NCBI GenBank assembly: GCA_026785745.1
Contig: JAJAZO010000079.1
Location: 1-7,152, forward strand
DNA from: Chitinophagaceae bacterium
GTDB taxonomy: Bacteria; Bacteroidota; Bacteroidia; Chitinophagales; Chitinophagaceae
DNA: 7,152 nucleotides
Direction of reading: 5' to 3'
Shown here in pieces: positions 1 to 4,980 of the stretch. A program made the position numbers and the translations under genes. The notes under the pieces are model-generated. The model was not told where the DNA came from and searched no databases. It worked only from the letters and a program-made list of their open reading frames with translations. Each line of letters starts with the position of its first letter. Positions within the stretch are counted from its first letter, which is position 1.

Positions 1-64
1 ATATTTTCTACTAATATTTCGCCCCTCCGGGGCTATATAAGTAACTCCTCTAGAGGGTTATATA
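1..64. repeat. Two tandem hairpins downstream of pntB
   Basis: This noncoding stretch lies just past the pntB stop. It holds a short stem GCCCC-TCC-GGGGC (about 21-33) and a longer imperfect inverted repeat with TATATAA on one side and TTATATA on the other, centred on CTCTAGAG (about 35-64). On the minus strand these follow pntB and could help end transcription or protect the 3' end, but neither is followed by a run of T, so a standard intrinsic terminator is not shown. They resemble the short palindromic repeats scattered through Bacteroidota intergenic regions. Confidence 0.45.
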
Positions 65-1474
65 CTACAAATTTTTAATTTCTCCAATCAAATCCTGCAG
101 CACCTTCTTTGCATCGCCAAACAACATCGACGTTTTCTTCTGAAAGAATAAATCATTTTCAATACCGGCATACCCCGGTTTCATACTTCTTTTATTTACA
201 ATCACATTCTTCGCAAGTTCCACATCTAATATAGGCATTCCGTATATTGGAGAAGATGGGTCTGTCTTGGCAGCAGGGTTCACCACATCATTGGCGCCCA
301 GTATCAGCACCACATCAGTAGATGGAAACTCTTCGTTTGCCTGCTCCATTTCTAATAGCTTCTCATAAGATACATCAGCTTCGGCCAGCAATACATTCAT
401 GTGGCCGGGCATACGACCCGCAACGGGGTGAATAGCATATTTTACTGTCACTCCTTTGCTTTCTAATAATTTTTCCAGATCATGACAGGCATGTTGTGCC
501 TGTGCCACTGCCAATCCATAACCCGGAACGATGAATACTTTATTCGCATAGCTCATCACCACGGCTGTATCACTAAGAGAAATTTCTTTGTAACTGCCTT
601 GTGCTTTTGCATCACCGGCAGCTGCTTTATTTCCACCACCAAAAGAACCAATCAATACGTTGGTTAATGAACGGTTCATAGCTTTGCACATCAGCATCGT
701 TAATAATGTACCTGCTGCACCTACCAGGATACCTCCGGTAAGCATTACTTTATTATCATATAAAAAACCGCCACAAGCCGCCGCTACACCGGTAAAAGAA
801 TTAAGTAAAGAAATTACAACCGGCATATCGGCACCACCGATCGGGAAAACAAAAAATACACCATACAATAAGGAGAGAACAAAAATGGCGTAGAAAATAA
901 TTATTGGATTAGCCGGTGACCAGCCAATTAAATAAGTGGCCAGGCCAAGAATAACAAATAATAAAACGATGTTGAAAATGTGCTGACCGGGAAATGAAAA
1001 ATCTTTCACTTTGCCATTCAACTTCCCCCATGCAATCATACTTCCGGCAAATGATACGGAACCAATAATGAGACCTAACAGTATGATTAGAACAGTTGTA
1101 ACAGGTAATTCTCCGAATGGATACGTCTTCACTAAATGATTAAACTCCACAATTGAAATCAAGCCTGCACAAGCACCGCCCATTCCATTAAACATACTCA
1201 CCATTTCGGGCATGGCTGTCATCTTCACTTTTTTGGCAGAGAGAAAACCAATCACTGTACCAATAGCAATACCACCGAATATCCAGCCATAGTTACCCAG
1301 TTTCTGACCATCTTGTTCATATAAAAAGATAGTACCCAGAATGGCGATTATCATACCTGCCGCTGCAATTAAGTTTCCTTTTCTTGCAGTAGCCGGGTTG
1401 GATAACATTTTTAATCCGAGGATAAATGTTACTGAACCGATAAGATAACAAAGTGTGAGTATGTTGAATTCCAT
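65..1474 (-). CDS. pntB: NAD(P) transhydrogenase subunit beta (proton-translocating)
   Basis: Membrane subunit that carries the proton channel (domain II) and the NADP(H)-binding domain III; with PntAA and PntAB it drives NADH + NADP+ to NAD+ + NADPH using the proton gradient. From the Met at 1472-1474 the product is 469 aa, close to the usual ~460. Residues 1-265 are a chain of hydrophobic segments, including MPEMVSMFNGMGG (88-100). Residues ~295-469 form domain III, with VPGYGLAVAQAQ (316-327), HPVAGRMPGHMNVLLAEA (349-366), GANDVVNP (393-400) and KRSMKPGYAGIEN (428-440), all family signatures for NADP binding. The frame stays open upstream to an ATG at 1522, but those 16 residues (VPPPAGGG and so on) come from a palindromic repeat, and GGAGGT sits 7 nt before the Met chosen here. 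It is the last gene of the pnt cluster and is separated from pntAB by an unusually long 204 bp. Position 96 is Asn where E. coli PntB has His91. Confidence 0.97.
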   Translation of the reverse strand: MEFNILTLCYLIGSVTFILGLKMLSNPATARKGNLIAAAGMIIAILGTIFLYEQDGQKLGNYGWIFGGIAIGTVIGFLSAKKVKMTAMPEMVSMFNGMGGACAGLISIVEFNHLVKTYPFGELPVTTVLIILLGLIIGSVSFAGSMIAWGKLNGKVKDFSFPGQHIFNIVLLFVILGLATYLIGWSPANPIIIFYAIFVLSLLYGVFFVFPIGGADMPVVISLLNSFTGVAAACGGFLYDNKVMLTGGILVGAAGTLLTMLMCKAMNRSLTNVLIGSFGGGNKAAAGDAKAQGSYKEISLSDTAVVMSYANKVFIVPGYGLAVAQAQHACHDLEKLLESKGVTVKYAIHPVAGRMPGHMNVLLAEADVSYEKLLEMEQANEEFPSTDVVLILGANDVVNPAAKTDPSSPIYGMPILDVELAKNVIVNKRSMKPGYAGIENDLFFQKKTSMLFGDAKKVLQDLIGEIKNL

Positions 1475-1481
1475 AAATACG

Positions 1482-1487
1482 ACCTCC
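1482..1487 (-). promoter_or_regulatory. Shine-Dalgarno site of pntB
   Basis: The minus strand reads GGAGGT, 7 nt before the ATG at 1474. This is a perfect core match to the 16S anti-Shine-Dalgarno sequence, which is noteworthy because Bacteroidota genes often lack one. It decides the pntB start in favour of 1474 over the longer frame. Its first two bases are the end of the repeat that begins at 1486. Confidence 0.7.
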
Positions 1488-1493
1488 CTAAAT

Positions 1494-1513
1494 CCTCCGC
1501 CAGCTGGCGGAGG
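1494..1513. repeat. Perfect 20-bp palindrome
   Basis: CCTCCGCCAGCTGGCGGAGG is its own reverse complement. It forms the centre of the left repeat copy (1486-1518) and lies about 20 bp upstream of the pntB start, so in the mRNA it could fold into a strong hairpin next to the ribosome binding site. Sequences of this kind are common dispersed intergenic repeats in Bacteroidota. Confidence 0.75.
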
Positions 1514-1548
1514 GACTTGCACTCACCTACTTCAGGACCTCATCCCGA

Positions 1549-1568
1549 CCTTCTCCTAAAAGAGAAGG
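1549..1568. repeat. Hairpin CCTTCTC-CTAAAA-GAGAAGG
   Basis: A perfect 7-bp stem with a 6-base loop in the pntAB-pntB spacer. There is no T run on either side, so it is not scored as a terminator. Its surroundings (CAGGACCTCATCCCGACC) suggest a second dispersed repeat type nested in the spacer. Confidence 0.5.
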
Positions 1569-1604
1569 CCATCAGCACACAGCCCTAAAAGCAATGAATG
1601 AACT

Positions 1605-1620
1605 ATTTTTTATAAAAAAT
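1605..1620. repeat. AT-only palindrome in the pntAB-pntB spacer
   Basis: ATTTTTTATAAAAAAT is a perfect 16-bp palindrome. It contains a T run on both strands but has no GC-rich stem. It could be a bent or weakly paired spacer; no function is claimed. Confidence 0.4.
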
Positions 1621-1678
1621 TTCGAAAGAACTAAAGTCTATATTATTAATCAGAATTTCCGTAAGTCCCTTTAGGGAT

Positions 1679-1993
1679 TTAGGGTTTTTTCTTTTTCTTA
1701 AACATTTCCAGCATCCTGTCCGTTACTACAAAACCTCCCACCACATTCAGTGTACCTACAATCACTGCTATAAATCCTAATATCAATGCGAGGTAGTTAT
1801 CACTTTCCGCTTTGCCCATAACAATAATAGCACCGATGATAACCACCCCGTGTATCGCATTGGCCCCACTCATCAGTGGAGTATGCAATACACTCGGCAC
1901 CCTGCCAATAACTTCTATGCCTACAAAAATCATCAGGATGACAATGTATATCATCTGCTGGTTTGCCGTTATCCAATTTAATATTGATTCCAT
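1679..1993 (-). CDS. pntAB: NAD(P) transhydrogenase subunit alpha part 2 (membrane segment)
   Basis: Small membrane subunit (104 aa) that in E. coli is the C-terminal part of PntA; in split enzymes it is a separate protein of about this length. Three hydrophobic segments are visible (about residues 13-30, 47-60 and 67-87). Family signatures are RVPSVLHTPLMSGANAIHG (31-49) and GTLNVVGGFVVTDRMLEMF (80-98). It packs with PntB domain II to form the proton path. The start at 1993 follows the pntAA stop after a single base, which implies translational coupling. The tail is KKKKKP, and both the final Pro codon and the TAA stop are made by the CCCTAAATCC end of the adjoining repeat, so the original C terminus may have been replaced. 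His48 in NAIHG stands where E. coli has Ser (NAISG). Confidence 0.96.
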   Translation of the reverse strand: MESILNWITANQQMIYIVILMIFVGIEVIGRVPSVLHTPLMSGANAIHGVVIIGAIIVMGKAESDNYLALILGFIAVIVGTLNVVGGFVVTDRMLEMFKKKKKP

Positions 1994-1994
1994 A

Positions 1995-3107
1995 TTATTG
2001 CTTTAAACGTTCATGAACGATTTCACCATTATGGGTCATACAACTGCCTTTTACCAAATCATCTTCCCAATTCAGGTTCACCGTTCCTTCTTTCGAAATT
2101 ATTAGTTGCAGAAAATTCAATACATTTTTTCCGTACACTTTACTGGCATCGCTGGGCATCGTTGACTGCAAACTTGAGTTGCCAATAATGATTACCCCAA
2201 AATAGTTTACGGTTTCATTGTTTTTTGTAACTGGTGTGTTGCCACCGGTAGCTGCTGCAAGGTCAATAATGACAGAACCATTTCGCATAGCCTGTATCAT
2301 TTCTTCTGTAATTAAAATAGGAGCTTTCTTTCCCGGTATCTGGGCTGTAGTAATTACTATATCTGCCTTTGCAATACTCTCTGCAATTTTTGCTTTTTGA
2401 CGTTGCATAAAATCTTCTGATTGCTCTACTGCATAGCCCCCGGCTTTACTGGCATCCGCTGCGCCATCCACTTCTATAAACTTTGCACCGAGGCTCATTA
2501 CTTCTTCTTTTACCGCAGGTCTTGTATCAAACACTTCCACTATTGCACCTAACCGTCTTGCAGTGGCAATGGCTTGTAAGCCGGCCACACCAGCACCTAG
2601 TATTAATATTTTAGCAGGAGCAATGCTTCCTGCTGCTGTCATAAACATCGGGAAATATCTGCTGTAAGAATTCGCCGCCGTCAGCACTGCTTTGTAGCCT
2701 GCAATATTTGCCTGTGAACTTAATATATCCATCGCCTGTGCCCTGGTAGTGCGGGGCAACATATCCAATGAAAAAGTAGTAACACCGGCAGCAGCCCATT
2801 GCTTCATTATATCTACATTAAATAAAGGATGGTAAACACCAATAAGGATGTCTGATGACAGATGTCCGATGTCAGATGCTTCTATAGCATGAATAGTTAA
2901 AACAATATTGGATGATACTAATAATTCACTGCGGCTCTTAATCTGTGCCCCTGCCTTTTCATAGTCCGCATTGCTGCAAAAAGCTTTTTCGCCAGCTCCA
3001 TTTTCAACAATAACAGTGATTCCTTTTTTGGTGAGGGTAGCCACCGCTTCTGCAAGGAGTGAAACTCTGGTTTCAAAATTGGGTTCTTTGAGCAGTCCTA
3101 TAGTCAT
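1995..3107 (-). CDS. pntAA: NAD(P) transhydrogenase subunit alpha part 1 (NAD(H)-binding)
   Basis: Soluble domain I of the transhydrogenase, which binds NAD(H) and passes hydride to NADP+ on PntB. The 370 aa fit split-type PntAA proteins (about 380 aa) and the alanine dehydrogenase/PNT fold. Visible signatures are RVSLLAEAVATL (14-25), RTTRAQAMDILSSQANIAGY (119-138), the Rossmann turn GAGVAGLQAIATARRLGA (171-188), acidic Asp194 in VFDTRP (the usual ribose binder of NAD-specific enzymes), the mobile-loop region GGYAVEQSEDF (223-233), TTAQIPGKKAPILIT (253-267) and GSVIIDLAAATGGN (277-290). The start at 3107 gives the expected N terminus (MTIGLLKEP). It is first in pntAA-pntAB-pntB, 66 bp after the methyltransferase stop and 1 bp before pntAB. 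Codons 77-86 coincide with a 7-bp tandem array, described separately. Confidence 0.97.
   Translation of the reverse strand: MTIGLLKEPNFETRVSLLAEAVATLTKKGITVIVENGAGEKAFCSNADYEKAGAQIKSRSELLVSSNIVLTIHAIEASDIGHLSSDILIGVYHPLFNVDIMKQWAAAGVTTFSLDMLPRTTRAQAMDILSSQANIAGYKAVLTAANSYSRYFPMFMTAAGSIAPAKILILGAGVAGLQAIATARRLGAIVEVFDTRPAVKEEVMSLGAKFIEVDGAADASKAGGYAVEQSEDFMQRQKAKIAESIAKADIVITTAQIPGKKAPILITEEMIQAMRNGSVIIDLAAATGGNTPVTKNNETVNYFGVIIIGNSSLQSTMPSDASKVYGKNVLNFLQLIISKEGTVNLNWEDDLVKGSCMTHNGEIVHERLKQ
2847..2881. repeat. Five degenerate 7-bp units inside pntAA
   Basis: On the plus strand GATG recurs at 2847, 2854, 2861, 2868 and 2875, giving units GATGTCT, GATGACA, GATGTCC, GATGTCA and GATGCTT. The 7-bp period does not match the codon period, yet the frame is intact and the protein (ASDIGHLSSDI, about residues 77-87) seems to keep the normal spacing of the family. 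Confidence 0.6.
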
Positions 3108-3127
3108 ACGGTGAAATTCAGTTTTGG

Positions 3128-3158
3128 GCCTGACTGTCCTTTAGGCAGGTTTCGGTTT
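3128..3158. repeat. Imperfect hairpin repeat upstream of pntAA
   Basis: GCCTGACTGTCC followed by TTTAGGCAGG forms an imperfect stem (CTGTC pairs with GGCAG with one G-T pair; CCTG and CAGG flank it). It occupies most of the 66-bp gap between the methyltransferase stop and the pntAA start. It resembles a decayed copy of the CCTGCC/GGCAGG palindromic repeats common in Bacteroidota spacers. It could lie in the 5' leader of pntAA mRNA; no T run follows it. Confidence 0.4.
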
Positions 3159-3173
3159 GAAGGTAGTGATTTT

Positions 3174-3986
3174 TCAAAATCGGATGGTGAAATGCTGTTT
3201 TTCATGAAATTCCTCCCTGAAAAAAACGATGCCAATAAAAAACAGGTCAATCGTACAGCGAACCGAAGGATGGTTTTTTATAGTGGTCCAGGCAGCTTCC
3301 ATTTCACGGCTCCAGTGTATATCATCAAAAATCAATATCGAATCATTGTTGGTTTTAGGTAGTATTTCGATAAAATATCTTTCCGTAGGCTCCTGCCGGT
3401 GGTTGCCATCAACGAAGCAGAAATCCACAGAAGACCCTTCAACTTCGCTCAGGGCCCGGACGATAGCAGGTATAGTAATATTAAAATTTCCCTGCTCTAT
3501 TCTGATGTTGCCAACTCCCAATTTTTGAAAATTTGTACTGGCAACAGCCGCTACTTCACCTGCACCTTCCATAGTTACCAGTTTTGCAGTTGGTTTTGCC
3601 AACGATAAATAAGAAGTGGTAATACCCAATGAAGTTCCCAATTCCAGAATAGTTTGCGGTTGATACTCTTTTACCATCCTGAATAATAACTGCCCAAATT
3701 TTTTGGGTTTGGCAGAATTCTTTGCAATAACCGATACTGTTTTTTTGTTCGCTTTATCAAGTGAAGAACCTGCTCCAAAATCCTCGATGGTCAATACCGT
3801 TTCATCCTTTAGTAGTTCGCTACGTAATCTTTCTACGGTATCATATTCCGGGTAATCCTTTTTATCATTTAATACATGGGTAATAAAATGAAAGATAAAA
3901 GGAGAATGTGTTCCGTGGCCTTTCCCGTTGGAAGAAGTGAGATAATAGTTACAATATTTTCGGGCTAACTGCCATTTGGAATACAT
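3174..3986 (-). CDS. Class I SAM-dependent methyltransferase, substrate unknown
   Basis: Probable soluble methyltransferase of 270 aa. The Rossmann core is recognisable: motif I ILELGTSLGITTSYL (113-127) binds S-adenosylmethionine, an acidic residue follows strand 2 (VTMEGAG, Glu140), then come FVDGNHRQEPTERYF (191-205) and ILIFDDIHWSREMEAAW (217-233). This FxDGNH/FDDIHWS arrangement is typical of the O-methyltransferase-like group (Methyltransf_24 type), often found in Bacteroidota with an N-terminal HGTHSPFIFHFI motif, seen here at 24-35. The substrate cannot be read from sequence. It begins 19 bp after the folA stop, so it is probably cotranscribed with thyA-folA. Residues 178-186 (ALSEVEGSS) are encoded by a segment that looks like a dispersed intergenic repeat and may be an inserted surface loop. 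The start at 3986 gives a natural N terminus. Confidence 0.88.
   Translation of the reverse strand: MYSKWQLARKYCNYYLTSSNGKGHGTHSPFIFHFITHVLNDKKDYPEYDTVERLRSELLKDETVLTIEDFGAGSSLDKANKKTVSVIAKNSAKPKKFGQLLFRMVKEYQPQTILELGTSLGITTSYLSLAKPTAKLVTMEGAGEVAAVASTNFQKLGVGNIRIEQGNFNITIPAIVRALSEVEGSSVDFCFVDGNHRQEPTERYFIEILPKTNNDSILIFDDIHWSREMEAAWTTIKNHPSVRCTIDLFFIGIVFFREEFHEKQHFTIRF
3435..3455. repeat. Dispersed-repeat-like sequence inside the methyltransferase gene
   Basis: The plus strand reads CCCTTCAACTTCGCTCAGGG plus one C. It closely resembles the CTTCGACTTCGCTCAGG-type repeat that recurs in spacers of many Bacteroidota genomes. Here it is in frame and encodes ALSEVEG (178-184 of the methyltransferase), just before the conserved VDFCFVDGNH strand. 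Confidence 0.5.
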
Positions 3987-4005
3987 GCGTCAAAAATAAG
4001 TATCC

Positions 4006-4500
4006 TTAACCTAATCGTTCCCACAACTGAAAAGAATAGTTGTACGCATTTTTTTCATCCGCTTCATGAATTTGCTGGCTAACAAGATGCCATTGTTTGG
4101 GACTTAAAGAAGGGAAAAAGGTATCGGCTTCCGGTTCAGCATCTACCCTTGTCAGGTAGATGCGGCTGGCTTTATTAAATAGCGACTTATAAATTTCTCC
4201 CCCGCCAATTACCATTACTTCTTTGGCATCCGTTGCTTTAGCAACAAATAAAGCATCTTCAATTTTTTGAACGGCCACCGTGCCTTCCACATTCCATCCT
4301 GATTGGCGGGTGATGACGATATTTTTTCTGCCCGGCAATACTTTTCCCAACGATTCAAATGTTTTTCGGCCCATTACCACCGGCATTCCCCATGTTATAT
4401 TTTTAAAGTGCTTCATATCATTGGGCAAATGCCAGGGCATTTTGCCGTCTTTTCCGATGGCATTGTTAGTAGCTGCTGCGACGACGAGAGAGATTATCAT
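4006..4500 (-). CDS. folA: Dihydrofolate reductase
   Basis: Reduces 7,8-dihydrofolate to tetrahydrofolate with NADPH, recycling the cofactor that ThyA oxidises; cytoplasmic target of trimethoprim. The 164 aa match chromosomal type I enzymes (about 160). Visible active-site residues are IGKDGKMPWHLPNDM (15-29) with Trp23 and the catalytic acid Asp28 (E. coli Trp22 and Asp27), MGRKTFESLG (43-52) with Thr47, LPGRKNIVITR (55-65) with Arg58, which contacts the substrate glutamate, the nucleotide-binding VIGGGEIY (97-104), and Thr117 in YLTRVDAEPEADTFFP. No resistance-type change is obvious, but this was not compared in detail. The ATG at 4500 shares two bases with the inverted repeat bounding the four-helix-bundle unit. 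The methyltransferase follows after 19 bp. Confidence 0.98.
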   Translation of the reverse strand: MIISLVVAAATNNAIGKDGKMPWHLPNDMKHFKNITWGMPVVMGRKTFESLGKVLPGRKNIVITRQSGWNVEGTVAVQKIEDALFVAKATDAKEVMVIGGGEIYKSLFNKASRIYLTRVDAEPEADTFFPSLSPKQWHLVSQQIHEADEKNAYNYSFQLWERLG

Positions 4501-4980
4501 AATGAGAAATTAGAAATAAAAAATAAGGAATGAGAAAGTGGTAGTTTACTTTTTGAGTCTTTCATCATTGCTTTTGGCGTTTTCAATACTTTTTAAAAAA
4601 ATAGCCATTAGCTGATTAGCTTCTTTAAAAGCCATTTCAACTTTTGGATGAACCAAAACCGGCTTTCTTTTTATAATTTTTAGATTTACTCTTGACTCCC
4701 TTATTTCTTTTAAGACCATCTTCATCTTATGCAAAAAATCAGCCCTTGATTCTGCAGCCTGAGCTTCTCCGTAAATTAGAGCCGGTGCAGTTCCCCTTTT
4801 TGACAACTGATACTCAAGATTCTGACCAGCCTTTGTACTTGGCAGCAACTCGCAAACCTCCAGGCACATACAAGCAAAGTCAACTAATCTGTCCTCAAGG
4901 TCAAATTTTGAAGTCTTAACTTCCATCGGCAAAGGCTTTATTTCCTCATTTTTCATTTCTTATTCCTTATTTCTCATTAT
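4499..4980 (-). mobile_element. Cassette-like unit carrying the four-helix-bundle gene, with inverted ends
   Basis: The left end reads ATAATGAGAAAT (4499-4510, plus strand) and the right end is its exact reverse complement ATTTCTCATTAT (4969-4980). A second matching block, AAGGAATGAGAAA (4525-4537) against TTTCTTATTCCTT (4956-4968), agrees at 12 of 13 positions after a 14-nt insertion in the left arm. The inner edge of the right arm touches the ORF start codon; the outer edges enter the folA start codon and the thyA stop codon. Removing 4501-4980 joins them as TGATG. The flanking AT at 4499-4500 and 4979-4980 may be a target duplication or part of the arms. There is no transposase; the only gene is the IVS-type protein. 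Confidence 0.6.
4546..4956 (-). CDS. Four-helix-bundle protein (23S rRNA intervening-sequence type)
   Basis: Small cytoplasmic protein of 136 aa in the S23/IVP four-helix-bundle family, first seen encoded by intervening sequences in 23S rRNA genes of Leptospira and Coxiella, later as free-standing genes in many Bacteroidota. Its molecular role is not established. The family core is clear: FDLEDRLVDFACMCLEVCELLP (18-39), TKAGQNLEYQLSKRGTAPAL (41-60), YGEAQAAESRADFLHKM (62-78) and VLKEIRESRVNLKII (81-95), giving successive amphipathic helices, then a charged C-terminal tail (100-136). The start at 4956 leaves a 17-residue lead before the first helix. It is 23 bp after the thyA stop and 45 bp before folA, so it interrupts an otherwise tight folate pair. 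The flanking spacers are complementary, marking it as the cargo of an inserted unit. Confidence 0.93.
   Translation of the reverse strand: MKNEEIKPLPMEVKTSKFDLEDRLVDFACMCLEVCELLPSTKAGQNLEYQLSKRGTAPALIYGEAQAAESRADFLHKMKMVLKEIRESRVNLKIIKRKPVLVHPKVEMAFKEANQLMAIFLKSIENAKSNDERLKK

Larger units (their letters stand above)
1486..1684. repeat. 199-bp unit with inverted ends between pntAB and pntB (MITE-like)
   Basis: The unit begins CCCTAAATCC (1486-1495) and ends GGATTTAGGG (1675-1684), a perfect 10-bp terminal inverted repeat. Just inside both ends the match continues as AAGTCCCT read from the interior (left end, minus strand, 1511-1518; right end, plus strand, 1663-1670), but the centres differ: a 14-base palindromic filler on the left and only TTA on the right. 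Internally there is a CCTTCTC/GAGAAGG hairpin (1549-1568) and an AT palindrome (1605-1620), and no coding frame of note. It overlaps the pntAB stop codon and the edge of the pntB ribosome binding site. No transposase and no clear target duplication are visible, so it could be one nonautonomous element or two separate copies of a dispersed repeat facing each other. Confidence 0.6.

Noticed and set aside
1..64. Intrinsic terminator for pntB
   Set aside because: Hairpins are present, but no T run follows either stem on the minus strand; kept only as repeats.
1475..1522. Longer pntB start at 1522
   Set aside because: The extra 16 residues are encoded by a palindromic repeat, do not fit the family N terminus, and a perfect Shine-Dalgarno sequence precedes the internal ATG at 1474.
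2847..2881. CRISPR-like array
   Set aside because: Units are only 7 bp with no spacers, and they lie inside a conserved gene.
3229..3608. Plus-strand frames opposite the methyltransferase
   Set aside because: They are antisense to a gene with clear conserved motifs; their PSTSLRAR and FNFAQG stretches are the usual spurious translations of the embedded repeat.
4280..4533. Plus-strand frames opposite folA
   Set aside because: Antisense to an unambiguous DHFR with active-site residues in place; no independent coding signal.
4546..4956. Toxin-antitoxin or defence role for the four-helix-bundle protein
   Set aside because: It is a lone gene with no partner toxin, nuclease or sensor; the family gives no support for that role.
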